A stretch of 64,000 nucleotides of DNA, from assembly GCA_910586385.1 (NCBI GenBank), contig CAJUGX010000005.1, positions 46,411-110,410 of the forward strand. The letters run 5' to 3'. Below are positions 42,560 through 51,817 of the stretch, in pieces (within the stretch, counting starts at the first letter, position 1; each line of letters opens with the position of its first letter). Position numbers and translations under genes: made by a program. Below the pieces are notes generated by a model. It was not told the origin of the DNA and did not search any database. It saw nothing but the letters and a program-made list of their open reading frames with translations. The stretch is from an uncultured Christensenella sp. Its GTDB lineage: Bacteria; Bacillota; Clostridia; Christensenellales; UBA1242.

Positions 42560-43682
42560 CTATACCCCATGATATTGAAACACTGTCCTCTACCCCATCG
42601 TCTGTTAAATGTATATAACACCCCTTTTTATAAAATAAATACTGCCCCGAATCGTTTCTAAAAAGTGGTGATCTTATATCTCTTTTTATCGTTCTATAAA
42701 ATAATTTAGCAGGAGTAATGACATCTTCATTAGATATAAGTTCTTCTTTCACATCATTAAAATTAATATTTGCGTTTAATTCTATATTTGATATTTCAAT
42801 ATCCTTTCCCATATTAATATAATAATCTCTCAGATCTTCATAAAACAACTGCTGCGTTAAGCCTTCAATAATAAAAACCTCTTTGCTATCTACCAACCTT
42901 AACTGTCTAACAGCTCTCGTATTCCTCGAAAGAATTCTATTTAAAAGCTCTCTTTTTCTGTCCTTAAATTCTGTATAATTCACTTCATATGAATCTTTAG
43001 ATATCTTGGAATTTATATCGGATAGTACATTAAACAAATCACTAAAAGTAAATTTAAATTTTGTCTTAAAATAGAGTGCTTTAGATAATTTTTCATTTAT
43101 AACTCTGTTAAACTCTTCAAATCGTTCTTTTTGAGTAAAGTCCGAGCTTCCGTCATTGCTATAATTAACAACAAACACGTTAAAAATATCTTTCAACAAT
43201 TTATCTTTATCGGTTACAACAAACTTTGCAGAATTTATAAGATGTTTTAAGTTGTTTACAAAAGAGTTTTTATCAGTTGAATAAACAATATATAATCTTT
43301 TTAATATAGAGTCCGATCTCTTTCTAGAAGATTTACTAACTTTATCCAAAATATTGTTAATAAATGTTTCAGTTTTATAATCATCTTCCAAGACATTTTC
43401 TATATAACAAACATATTCTTTTGCAATATCAAAATTCAATAACCAATTCATGAAAATTTTTTCTAATATTTGTAATGTTACATCCCCACTTTTGACCTGT
43501 ATTAGTCTGTTGTTATTTGTTGAAACTATTGAAGAAATTGGAAAATAGTCCTCTGAAATTTCTATGTCATCCATACCTTCATAAACAATAAAAGAAGCAT
43601 TAACTAATTGCAATAAATTTAATATAAATACCTGCTTTTGAAACTCAAAACCAGACTGTGAAATTATACCATGTATATCCAT
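42546..43682 (-). CDS. Cap4-like dsDNA nuclease effector of the ABC-3C system
   Basis: The 378-residue protein starts with a restriction-endonuclease-like domain of the DUF4297/Cap4 kind: GFEFQKQ (residues 11-17), YEGMDDIEI (34-42) and IQVKSGD (61-67), the Glu, Asp and Q-x-K of the active site. The rest is mostly helical with no recognised domain and probably binds the other components. In related systems such nucleases degrade DNA after activation. It is the first gene of its operon, with a promoter at 43701-43730 and AGAGGTG before the ATG. Confidence 0.75.
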   Translation of the reverse strand: MDIHGIISQSGFEFQKQVFILNLLQLVNASFIVYEGMDDIEISEDYFPISSIVSTNNNRLIQVKSGDVTLQILEKIFMNWLLNFDIAKEYVCYIENVLEDDYKTETFINNILDKVSKSSRKRSDSILKRLYIVYSTDKNSFVNNLKHLINSAKFVVTDKDKLLKDIFNVFVVNYSNDGSSDFTQKERFEEFNRVINEKLSKALYFKTKFKFTFSDLFNVLSDINSKISKDSYEVNYTEFKDRKRELLNRILSRNTRAVRQLRLVDSKEVFIIEGLTQQLFYEDLRDYYINMGKDIEISNIELNANINFNDVKEELISNEDVITPAKLFYRTIKRDIRSPLFRNDSGQYLFYKKGCYIHLTDDGVEDSVSISWGIDDEE

Positions 43683-43700
43683 TAAAACACCTCTTTTAAG

Positions 43701-43730
43701 AGTATATCATATTTTTACATCTTTTTACAA
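43701..43730 (-). promoter_or_regulatory. Promoter of the ABC-3C operon
   Basis: Minus strand TTGTAA (43725-43730), 18-base spacer, TATACT (43701-43706). CTCTT-AA-AAGAG, a short inverted repeat, follows the -10 box and could be an operator. Confidence 0.55.
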
Positions 43731-43754
43731 ACCTTTAATAATAAATATTATAAC

Positions 43755-45149
43755 TTACATCTCAAAATCTTTTTGTTTACATTTTCTTTCTCTGCGTTCA
43801 AGCATAAGTTGCTCCAACAGGTCATCAAATTCATCATCTGACATATCTGATAGTAGTTTTTCTTTCTTTTCCTGCAAAAGTTCATCTCTCTGCTTTTGCT
43901 CAAGTACAAGTTGATCTTCTTTTAATTTTTCATTAAACTTTTCAGTTGTTTGTCTGACATACTCATTATCCACCGAATTGTAGACTGTGATCGTCGTTTT
44001 CACATCACGATGCCCTAAAAGTTGTTGTATAACCTTTGGATTTTCATTCATCTCGAACAACATATTTGAAAAAGTATGGCGAAGTCCATGAAAATGAATA
44101 TTATACTTATCCAATCCATTTCTTCTTTTAAAGCGGTCAAATATCACCCTACAACCCGAATATGTGCGTACACTTCCATCTTCGTTTGCAAAAATAAAAG
44201 AAGTCGGTGCTGTTAAATCAGCCGTGATCTCTTTATTTGTTTTTTGCCTTAAAATTTGTTTCTCTCGCCAAGTTTTTAAAGCTTCCACAACAATATCTGC
44301 AATCGGTATTTCTCTCACGCTACAAGTGGTTTTTGTGTCCCCTACAACTGTCACTCTATTTAAAATTTTTCCATCGCTATCAAACTTCGGAATAGTGGTT
44401 ATGGATCTTTCAATTTTAAGCGTTTTATTCTCAAAATCAACATTCTTCCACCTCAATGCACAAGCCTCACCAATACGAAGACCTGCAAACATTAGCACAA
44501 TACACATGGGCTTTATAAAATTGGCTTCATCTTTATTTAGCGCTTCTAAAAACTTTATTCGCACTTCTGATGGCAGTGCTTTATACTTTTCAGAATTATC
44601 ATAAGTTTTCCTGTCGTGAATTTTTACTTTAATTTTCAAAGTTGGATTGACCATCACCCACTTATTATCAATTGCATATTCAAAAAATTGACTTATCAGG
44701 TGTTTGTTCTTTTTGACAGTGTTGTTTGAATAATTTTCGTCAATCATTTTATTTATAACTTTTTGCACAACAAAAGTGTCGACTTCGTAAATTTTCATAT
44801 TGCCAATCACCGGCTCAATATGCAAACGAAAATTGCGAATAATCCCTTCAAAAGTTCTTGGGCTTACAGCGCTCTTTTTAAACACCAACAGCCAGTCTAA
44901 CATTAATTCTCCAAAAGTTTTACTCTCAATAAGTTCATAAGAATTACTCTTAATCCTACCGCTAATTTCGCTCAATTTCTTTGCCACTTCTGTTTGGCTA
45001 TTCCCATAAACACTTTTCTTCTTTTGCCTTCCATTTTCATCATAACCAATTGTGATACATCCAACCCATTTGCCATCAGAACTTCTTTGATAAATCGAAC
45101 CTTCACCATTCGCTCGCCTTGTTTTACTTACGATCTTATTTTTAGCCAT
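43755..45149 (-). CDS. int: Tyrosine integrase, Tn916 type
   Basis: The 464-residue recombinase has an AP2-like arm-binding domain (NGEGSIYQRSSDGKWVGC, about residues 14-65), a SAM-like core-binding domain (about 75-180) and a catalytic domain with R225 (GLRIGEA), H354-x-x-R357 (HGLRH), H380 (LGHRD) and the nucleophile Y390 (ITVYNSV). It should catalyse integration and excision at the tRNA-Thr core. I start at ATG 45149 because GAGGTGG precedes it. The gene overlaps the excisionase-like gene by 8 bases. It lies about 3.6 kb from the left att site because the ABC-3C genes are in between. Confidence 0.95.
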   Translation of the reverse strand: MAKNKIVSKTRRANGEGSIYQRSSDGKWVGCITIGYDENGRQKKKSVYGNSQTEVAKKLSEISGRIKSNSYELIESKTFGELMLDWLLVFKKSAVSPRTFEGIIRNFRLHIEPVIGNMKIYEVDTFVVQKVINKMIDENYSNNTVKKNKHLISQFFEYAIDNKWVMVNPTLKIKVKIHDRKTYDNSEKYKALPSEVRIKFLEALNKDEANFIKPMCIVLMFAGLRIGEACALRWKNVDFENKTLKIERSITTIPKFDSDGKILNRVTVVGDTKTTCSVREIPIADIVVEALKTWREKQILRQKTNKEITADLTAPTSFIFANEDGSVRTYSGCRVIFDRFKRRNGLDKYNIHFHGLRHTFSNMLFEMNENPKVIQQLLGHRDVKTTITVYNSVDNEYVRQTTEKFNEKLKEDQLVLEQKQRDELLQEKKEKLLSDMSDDEFDDLLEQLMLERRERKCKQKDFEM

Positions 45150-45408
45150 TTGCCACCTCACTTGCGTTGTTGTTCAATGTCAGCCAAGTAACGAAATTAA
45201 GCACACTTACAACTTGTCTTTTGCCGACCTTTGTTGTTGGGAAATTCTTACTTCTCAATAGGCTTCTCACATTATCTCTTCCCAGTCCTGTGATCTTCAT
45301 GATATCCTCACAATCCAAAAAATCTTTGTTGTATTTAGTTGAAATTCTATTCACTTCATCTTGTATTAAGTTGTTGATATTTAGTTGTTGATTGTTTTGT
45401 AAATTCAT
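45142..45408 (-). CDS. xis: Excisionase-like DNA-binding protein
   Basis: The 88-residue protein has a winged helix-turn-helix of the excisionase/MerR-like type (FLDCEDIMKITGLGRDNVRSLLRSKNFPTTKVGKRQVV). Position just upstream of int and 8-base overlap are typical of Tn916-like excisionases, which bend DNA at the ends to favour excision. GGAG precedes the ATG. Confidence 0.82.
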   Translation of the reverse strand: MNLQNNQQLNINNLIQDEVNRISTKYNKDFLDCEDIMKITGLGRDNVRSLLRSKNFPTTKVGKRQVVSVLNFVTWLTLNNNASEVANG

Positions 45409-45671
45409 ATTTTACTCCTCAAAAATTTTGTGTTTTAAAGTCCTATATAGTTTTCTATTAATCATTCTATAAATTTTTGAGAAGGGCAACTTTTGCCCTT
45501 ACTGCGTTTAATTTTTTCTAAACAAAATCGGTGCTCGGGTATCCCGACAGCCGAAATAATGACGAAAACATTTGGTGATTCTGCCAAAAGCCCTTTATAT
45601 TAGGGCTATTGGCAGATTTTTTAACACCAAAAGTTTCTCGCTTATCCTGTTTTCTTAAATCTCTATAAAAA
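45409..45671. other. Non-coding region with hairpins between xis and relaxase genes
   Basis: It holds a perfect 8-base inverted repeat AAGGGCAA-CTT-TTGCCCTT (45482-45500), a CGGG-TAT-CCCG hairpin near 45536-45546, and a long stem with arms around 45580-45594 and 45602-45616 (CTGCCAAAAGCCC / GGGCTATTGGCAG) followed by a plus-strand T-run. The last may stop transcription; the first is one of two candidate oriT structures. Confidence 0.55.
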
Positions 45672-46853
45672 TCACATTTCAAAGTCTATAATTCCTTCCT
45701 CAACAAGCCTACGATAGTTCGCTTGATCAAGCTTGTCCATGAACTCCTGAAAGGCACTCATGACTTCGTATTCAAATTTGTTAGCAAGTCGCAAACATTC
45801 ATTGAGTTGCTTTGCCAATTTCTTCTTTTGCATAATCTTTTCTCTGCGAACACTCGCATTCAGTTTCAATCTTTCATTATCCATTTGTTTAATTTTAAAA
45901 GCATAGTCGATGACAATGTTTCCAAGTCTGCGATAGATATCTTGCATATATTGTTTTTCAAAAGAGAATGGTCTCTTACACCGATTTCGCTTGCAATAAC
46001 TTTCAAATCTCTCATCTTTATATATTGCCAATTCAATAAAATCTTCGTAAGCAACTTTGGAAACTTTTGATCTGTTAATAAGATAATCAGTTAAGTTGTC
46101 AATCTCTGGTCTCAAGCTTGCCATATTTTCACTTGCATACGCAAGACTTCCCTTCTTCGGGAATCGGTTTGCAAGCGAAAGCAATTTGTTATTCAAAATC
46201 AGCCCCATATTCTCGTTTAATTGCTCATTCGCATATTGTTTGATAAGTTGTCTATTTCTTCTTTCTCGTGCTTTAAAATCGGTCGCAGCAAGCTCTAAAT
46301 GTGCTTTAAATTCAAGTATTGCTGTTTTAGATAATTTGCCATTTGAAAATACTTTTTCTTCTTTGCGTGGACGAAGTCTCACAGGCTCTTTTTCAAAAAA
46401 GGATAAATGAATATGTCGGTTGTCGGTATTCTCATGAAGCCCAGCATACCAAATCATATTATCTGGATTTAATCCCGCTCGTTTAAAAAACTTTGGCAGT
46501 TCACTTTTCACAAGTTCGTATGCCTGCTCATACGAATTGCACCAAACCTTTCCAAAGCTTCCCTCAAAGGTTATAAGCCCATCCCAAATAACAGACTTCG
46601 TTTCTCTTAATTGTTCTCGCAGTTGCTTTTTATCTTTCTCTGACAAAAGCCCATTTTGATTAAATATGCCAGACGATTTTTCTTTATTGTTTGCATACTC
46701 AATATAGTCCTTGAATTCTTCAATGCCAGTTTGGATATAGTTGATGTAATCTTTCGCTTTGTTGGAAGAATAATATTTTCTTTTCTCTTTGTAGAAATCA
46801 CTTGAATTGTTGGTCCCATAAAAGTTTAAAAAGAAATTAACATTATCCGCCAT
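45672..46853 (-). CDS. Relaxase (MOBP-type mobilization protein)
   Basis: The 393-residue protein nicks DNA at oriT to start conjugative mobilization. The three-histidine metal motif is GLHENTDNRHIHLSFFE (His 140, 147 and 149), and N-terminal tyrosines (YYSSNKAKDYINYI) supply the likely nucleophile. The C-terminal half is helical and charged. I start at ATG 46853 (MADNVNFF) after GAGGAG; this overlaps the accessory gene by 11 bases. The lack of transfer-pore genes means the element depends on a helper. Confidence 0.87.
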   Translation of the reverse strand: MADNVNFFLNFYGTNNSSDFYKEKRKYYSSNKAKDYINYIQTGIEEFKDYIEYANNKEKSSGIFNQNGLLSEKDKKQLREQLRETKSVIWDGLITFEGSFGKVWCNSYEQAYELVKSELPKFFKRAGLNPDNMIWYAGLHENTDNRHIHLSFFEKEPVRLRPRKEEKVFSNGKLSKTAILEFKAHLELAATDFKARERRNRQLIKQYANEQLNENMGLILNNKLLSLANRFPKKGSLAYASENMASLRPEIDNLTDYLINRSKVSKVAYEDFIELAIYKDERFESYCKRNRCKRPFSFEKQYMQDIYRRLGNIVIDYAFKIKQMDNERLKLNASVRREKIMQKKKLAKQLNECLRLANKFEYEVMSAFQEFMDKLDQANYRRLVEEGIIDFEM

Positions 46854-47292
46854 TCTTCTCCTCATACTCTTTATTCATGATCTTGATTTTTTCATAGTCA
46901 ATATTCACAAGCCCTTCACTGATGTCATGACCAACAAACTTATTACCTTCGTTATTATAAACTGCACAAGCAATATAGTTCAAAATCTTTTCTAAAAATT
47001 TATTTTCAATATGTTGATCTGCACTATCAGCTTTTCTTTCACCATTTTGTCTTTTTAACTCTTTGTTTATTTCACTCAAATTTTCTTTAATCTCAGTCAA
47101 GTTCATAACTTCATCATAAGCATTGTCTCCAAGCAATTTCTTCGCCCCAAGTATAACGCAGTGTCGAATAAAGTCCGCCATGTTGTCAAACTTCTTCTTG
47201 CTCCTTTCAAAAGCCTTCTCTAATGTTTCTTGATCCTCTTGTGTGTAGATTCGTAAAGTGTGTTGCAACCTTACTTTTTCTGGTTTTAACAT
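46843..47292 (-). CDS. Relaxosome accessory protein (MobC-like, ribbon-helix-helix)
   Basis: The 149-residue protein has a ribbon-helix-helix-like start (VRLQHTLRIYTQEDQETLEKAFERSKKKFDNMADFIRHCVI) resembling the accessory DNA-binding proteins that recruit relaxases to oriT. A short coiled coil (about 65-85) follows. AAGGAGG precedes the ATG. It is upstream of and overlaps the relaxase gene. Confidence 0.75.
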   Translation of the reverse strand: MLKPEKVRLQHTLRIYTQEDQETLEKAFERSKKKFDNMADFIRHCVILGAKKLLGDNAYDEVMNLTEIKENLSEINKELKRQNGERKADSADQHIENKFLEKILNYIACAVYNNEGNKFVGHDISEGLVNIDYEKIKIMNKEYEEKNGG

Positions 47293-47622
47293 TTTTTACC
47301 TCCTTAATAATTTTGATTTGTTTTTTAGTTCTTCTATTCAAATTCTATTTGCTTTCTTTAGTGTTAAATTTATAAACCTCCTTTTAATTTTTATTTAACA
47401 AAGAAAAAGACTTGCGCAGGTCAAGTCATTTTCTATCGTTTTAATCTTTTTGCCCCTCTACTTATATAGGGAATCGTAAGTCAAGCGCATGTCATAATCC
47501 CTTTATTTTAAATCGATATAGCGATTTGAAGGAAAAAATATTTTTTAATGAAAAAGAACGACTTGTTTTGTCGTTCGCTCCATATCCCCTCACATATATA
47601 TTTACATTTTTTCAGCAAAAGT
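47293..47622. other. Non-coding region upstream of mobilization genes, candidate oriT
   Basis: No gene is seen in these 330 bases. They contain a GGGA/TCCC-bounded stretch at about 47469-47501 with CGTAAGTCAAGCGCATGTC inside, an AATCG-ATATAG-CGATT repeat (about 47511-47527), and a GAACGAC-TTGTTTT-GTCGTTC hairpin (about 47557-47577) that may end transcription. Placement directly before the accessory and relaxase genes is where oriT usually lies, so I prefer this region to the one at 45482. Confidence 0.45.
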
Positions 47623-48225
47623 TTAGGAAACATTCGAAAATTTTTTAAAAATTCTTTCTTGCTTTTCACTTTCATCCATAGCTTTTCTTAGCAATTCAAT
47701 CAACTCTTTCACATTGTCATTCTCATCAAGAGAATAAATTTGTCCATTTTCATCAACTCTCAAATTTATACAATCTTTGATTTTGCGAACTTTTACCTTA
47801 TAGATTCCGGTAAAGTTTTTGTCATGCAAAAGCATGACAGCCATATAAACTTTTATTGTGTCAAGCTGTTGAGAAAAAGCACTTAAAGACAATCCAAAAA
47901 CTTTTGCAACCCGCTTCTTTGGTTGATCTAAGTAAAATAATCTATACACAATTTCTTGTTTCTGTTTTGGCAATTTCGCAATATATTTTCTCACCAACTT
48001 GCAAAGTTCTTGCGTTTCAACAATTTCATCCGCAGGCAATTCCTCGTTCCCAACATTTTCAACCCACTCGTTAAATTTTTCGGAATAAAATTCATTATCT
48101 CGCACTTTAACATATTGCCTGTATTCATAAACCTTGTTTGAATTAAGAAATCTTGCCACTTCATCACTAACTTCCAAGTCAATAGTTTTGTTATGTATTC
48201 GATCCTTATACTTAATCCAAACCAT
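47623..48225 (-). CDS. Sigma-70 region-4-like regulatory protein
   Basis: The 200-residue protein carries a sigma-4-like helix-turn-helix in its middle (LPKQKQEIVYRLFYLDQPKKRVAKVFGLSLSAFSQQLDTI, about residues 91-130), without region 2. Small proteins of this type are frequent in clostridial integrative elements and probably control mobilization genes. A TATAAT lies upstream near 48245, but no clear -35. It stands between the dnd terminator and the mobilization block. Confidence 0.7.
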   Translation of the reverse strand: MVWIKYKDRIHNKTIDLEVSDEVARFLNSNKVYEYRQYVKVRDNEFYSEKFNEWVENVGNEELPADEIVETQELCKLVRKYIAKLPKQKQEIVYRLFYLDQPKKRVAKVFGLSLSAFSQQLDTIKVYMAVMLLHDKNFTGIYKVKVRKIKDCINLRVDENGQIYSLDENDNVKELIELLRKAMDESEKQERIFKKFSNVS

Positions 48226-48282
48226 TCTGTTCCCCTTTAACGGATTATATCATACATCCCTCAGCTTTGTTATCTATCTGAC

Positions 48283-48310
48283 AAAAAAAGACAAGTTTTA
48301 AAACTTGGCT
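48283..48310 (-). terminator. Terminator of the dnd operon
   Basis: CAAGTTTTAAAACTTG, a perfect palindrome (48292-48307), followed on the minus strand by TCTTTTTTT, about 80 bases after dndA. Confidence 0.8.
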
Positions 48311-48390
48311 CTTTTACACAATATTTAATAAGATTTATAAAAATGCACTTACAATAAATAAATTTTGAACAACATTTTATCAACTTTATT

Positions 48391-49509
48391 TTAAATTAAA
48401 TCGATAACTTTCAAATCTTCTTTGTTCATATATGGCGACAAAGAAAGCCTTATGCTTTCACTAATTTCCAGATCACTCATACCAATATTTTTCAAAACCC
48501 TTGATGGTCTTGCAACAGAGCAAGCACTCCCAGTCGATGCGGCAACTATTGGAGATATAGCTTTTAACAAGATCAAATTGTTGAAAGACCTTAATCTTAC
48601 ATTTAGAATATCATGTACCCTATTATCAAAATTGTTATTTATAGAAAATTTATCTCCAAATTTTTGTTCCAATTTTTCAATAAGAATTGCCTCTAATTCA
48701 CGAGTCTTGATTTGATTTGTTCTAAGGTTGTTTTTTGCTATTTCGCACGCCTTTCCAAAGCCAACAATTAACTCATTAGACAAAGTCCCCGCTCTAAAAC
48801 CATCCTCTTGCTCTCCTCCATGAAAAAGAGGAACTATTTCTTCTTTTAAGCCATTTTGGTCTGTTTTTATTGCCAAGCATCCTATACCCTTTGGGCCATA
48901 TATTTTGTGCGCTGTAAATGTCATAAATTTTATAGCACTGCTCTTATAAAAATCTATTTCGATTTTCCCCACCGCCTGCGTTATATCTAAATGTAATGAA
49001 ACATTTTTATTTTCACAAATTTTTGCAATAGATTTAAGGTCTTGTATTGTTCCAATCTCATTATTTACTAAAATAATAGAAACCAAAATGGTATTTTCAT
49101 CGATCTCGTCTTTTAATTGATTTAAGTCAATCATTCCAGTGCTATCCACTTTCAGTTCTACTAGCTCCAATCCCTGCATTTCGAGATATTTACATGTATC
49201 ATAAACTGACGAATGTTCTACTGAAGAAATTATAATTTTCTTTTTTTGTTTTGTGCTATGATAATAGGAACCTTTTATCACTAGATTATTTGCCTCTGTA
49301 GCGCCACTTGTAAACACAATTTCTTCTGGTTTTGCACATACTAGATCAGCGACTTTCTTTCTGGCCTTTCTTATATCATCTTTCGCCAACTCAGACACAT
49401 CATAAAACTTCGCTTCTGAATTGCCATAATGCTCGAAAGCCTTTATCATTTCATCTAAAACCTCTTGTTTTATATGTGTCGTTGCCGCATTATCCAAATA
49501 TAATTGCAT
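48391..49509 (-). CDS. dndA: Cysteine desulfurase of the Dnd system
   Basis: The 372-residue PLP enzyme takes sulfur from cysteine. His99 (SSVEHS) stacks on PLP, Lys202 (TAHKIYGPKG) forms the Schiff base and Cys330 (STGSACSVARP) carries the persulfide. As last gene of dndBCDEA, 11 bases after dndE, it should pass sulfur to DndC. It is similar to IscS/NifS, but its position ties it to phosphorothioation. AAGGAG precedes the ATG. Confidence 0.92.
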   Translation of the reverse strand: MQLYLDNAATTHIKQEVLDEMIKAFEHYGNSEAKFYDVSELAKDDIRKARKKVADLVCAKPEEIVFTSGATEANNLVIKGSYYHSTKQKKKIIISSVEHSSVYDTCKYLEMQGLELVELKVDSTGMIDLNQLKDEIDENTILVSIILVNNEIGTIQDLKSIAKICENKNVSLHLDITQAVGKIEIDFYKSSAIKFMTFTAHKIYGPKGIGCLAIKTDQNGLKEEIVPLFHGGEQEDGFRAGTLSNELIVGFGKACEIAKNNLRTNQIKTRELEAILIEKLEQKFGDKFSINNNFDNRVHDILNVRLRSFNNLILLKAISPIVAASTGSACSVARPSRVLKNIGMSDLEISESIRLSLSPYMNKEDLKVIDLI

Positions 49510-49520
49510 AATTTTACTCC

Positions 49521-49916
49521 TTATAAATCAATCAATCGTAACAAAAACTTATTTTTATCATTAAGATATCTATATTCCGCAAATAAAGCAGAGACTCCTT
49601 TTTCAATATAGTATCCCGTAAGTGCAGGAAAGAATTCCTCATCTGTAATTTCTCTTTTTAATTGATTCTCAATTAAAAGTTTATAAATCTGTTCATCCTG
49701 TCCAAATATAGTCAACCTTAAATAATCTGCACCATTCTTTTCTTTATTCTCATAAGCCCTCATTATTTCATTTACATCAATTGCCCCATCAGAATCCTTT
49801 ATGAAAAATGACATTCCAAGTCTCATAACTGCTGCCTTAGAAGACAAATGTAACCAGTTTTGTAAACTATTAAGTTTTTCTTCTGTATCTAAATTAGTTT
49901 TTAATCTTAAATTCAT
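49521..49916 (-). CDS. dndE: DNA phosphorothioation protein DndE
   Basis: The 131-residue protein fits DndE: LRLKTNLDTEEKLNSLQNWLHLSSKAAVMRLGMSFFI at the start, then a helical body (TDEEFFPALTGYYIEKG). DndE binds nicked DNA as a tetramer in the modification complex. It overlaps dndD by four bases (ATGA). Confidence 0.87.
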   Translation of the reverse strand: MNLRLKTNLDTEEKLNSLQNWLHLSSKAAVMRLGMSFFIKDSDGAIDVNEIMRAYENKEKNGADYLRLTIFGQDEQIYKLLIENQLKREITDEEFFPALTGYYIEKGVSALFAEYRYLNDKNKFLLRLIDL

Positions 49917-51817
49917 TTTCCTTCTCCAAAATATTGATGTGAGATCTTTGTCGTTTTTGTCCTATCATTATACTCAAGTAAATATCTATTACACAATTTA
50001 CCCTCAATAGACTTTAAATTTTCTCCGATAAATTCTGAGTCCGTCGATAGAATAATGACTTGCTCACTTATAGTTGAAATGATATTTTTTATAAATTGAA
50101 TTCTGTTTTCCCTATCCAATCTAGCTAATGGAGTATCAAATACAAACATTTCCTTTCTTCCAGACACTTTAAACATTGCCCATATAAGCGAACTTACAAG
50201 TATTTGCATTTCTCCTGCCGATAATAATAGTGGGGAAATCATTTTTCCATTACCATTATATAGTTTAAATGAAAAGTTTTTATCAAATCTCATCTCACTG
50301 ATATAATTTTTCTTTCTAATGGTTTTATTAAATATATCACAGGCATTCTTTGAGACTAACTCCAACTTCATATTAATAATCCTATTCTTAAATTCTTCGC
50401 ATAAAATTAATGCGTTGGTGCATTGAACATAACTACTATTTGCTAATTTGTCTTTCCTTACAGATTCTGCAATATTATTATATTTCTTGATTAAATTCTC
50501 TTTTTCTTGATTTTTCTCTTTTAAAATTAAATTTAATTTACCTAGCTCTTCTTTGCGATTAGTAAGTTTATTTTGTAATTCCTCTATCTCGTTTGGCAAA
50601 TCAACCAATTTACTCATAGTTGAATTCTTGTCTATCCTATCTCGCATATCGGTAAGGCTTTCATATATTGAATTCTTATCACTTAAAATTGCTTTTGATT
50701 TACTTTTAATATTATTTAAGACTTTTACAAGGTTTGAGATTCCCTCTATTTCATATTCGTCCAGATTAAAGATGCTTGTTTTAGCTTTAGAATTTAAACA
50801 TTCGATATATTTTGAAAAATCTGTCTTTAAATAATTCTGTATTACTTCAAGTTGCTTAGCATATCTCAGAGGCATTTCCGCTTTTGCTTTCTTTACAACT
50901 TGTTTTAGTTCATCAAGAACCATTATTAAATGAAGATAATCCTCGGTAAGATTTTTTACAAACGAGTTATTTTCTTCTTTTTTCTTTTCTGCTTCTACAA
51001 CAAGTTGAGAGAATCTATTAATATCTTCCTTTGATAACCCACCTAAAGTTGCAAATTCTTTCTTTTTATCAGATATCTCAATCTTAAGATTTTCAATATC
51101 TTTTGAAATATTAATTGCGTAATTCTCATTAGTCTTAAGCTCGGATTTTATGAAAGTTATACTGTTAAGTGTTTGAGATAATTCATACTCTATACTTTTG
51201 TTATCTTGCCTATAACTTTTAATCATATAATTGGTTAAATCTAAAAATAATTGATCTATTAGATTTATATTAAAGATGCTATTAAACATCTCTTTTATAT
51301 AAACCTCTAATTGCCCTTGTTCAATTATAGAACTTATTTTTTCACCATCATAGATGAAAGAATTGATGAGAGCTGGAGATGTTAAAGATTTAAGTTTATT
51401 TTCCAACTCTAGAGTGTCATATTCACTTATTTTGCAACCATTTTTTAAAGCAAAAACATTTTCAACTATCTCATTTTCACATTTTTTCCATTCTCTATGT
51501 AAGGAGTATTCCTGTGTTTTATAACCTTCAGTAAACGAAAAATTTATTTCTATAAAATACTCTGCATTCTCATTACAATTATTATTAAGTAAGTTTAAAA
51601 CCTCTTTAAAATATGAAGAATTAGCATTCTTAAATCCAAATGAAAAACAACCAAACAATCCTACTTTAATAGCTTTCAGAAAAGTTGTTTTACCGGTTCC
51701 ATTTTTCCCACCAATTAAAGTAATATTGCTTCCTTTCACATTTGCATTATCTAACCTAAACTCATTTACCCCTTTATATGGGCCAATGTTCTTAAGTTTA
51801 ATAGAATTTATCTTCAT
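49913..51817 (-). CDS. dndD: DNA phosphorothioation ATPase DndD
   Basis: The 634-residue SMC/Rad50-like ATPase has Walker A GGKNGTGKT (residues 36-44) after NITLI, the DndD-type FIYDGEKI segment, a long coiled coil (about 200-480) and the C-terminal head with LLSAGEMQIL (signature) and FVFDTPLARLDRENR (Walker B). No CxxC zinc hook is visible in the coiled coil. It probably provides energy for opening or nicking DNA. It overlaps dndC by 20 bases and dndE by four. Confidence 0.93.
   Translation of the reverse strand: MKINSIKLKNIGPYKGVNEFRLDNANVKGSNITLIGGKNGTGKTTFLKAIKVGLFGCFSFGFKNANSSYFKEVLNLLNNNCNENAEYFIEINFSFTEGYKTQEYSLHREWKKCENEIVENVFALKNGCKISEYDTLELENKLKSLTSPALINSFIYDGEKISSIIEQGQLEVYIKEMFNSIFNINLIDQLFLDLTNYMIKSYRQDNKSIEYELSQTLNSITFIKSELKTNENYAINISKDIENLKIEISDKKKEFATLGGLSKEDINRFSQLVVEAEKKKEENNSFVKNLTEDYLHLIMVLDELKQVVKKAKAEMPLRYAKQLEVIQNYLKTDFSKYIECLNSKAKTSIFNLDEYEIEGISNLVKVLNNIKSKSKAILSDKNSIYESLTDMRDRIDKNSTMSKLVDLPNEIEELQNKLTNRKEELGKLNLILKEKNQEKENLIKKYNNIAESVRKDKLANSSYVQCTNALILCEEFKNRIINMKLELVSKNACDIFNKTIRKKNYISEMRFDKNFSFKLYNGNGKMISPLLLSAGEMQILVSSLIWAMFKVSGRKEMFVFDTPLARLDRENRIQFIKNIISTISEQVIILSTDSEFIGENLKSIEGKLCNRYLLEYNDRTKTTKISHQYFGEGK

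Noticed and set aside
43755..45149. Element as a prophage
   Set aside because: There are no capsid, tail, portal or lysis genes; relaxase and accessory genes show a mobilizable element.
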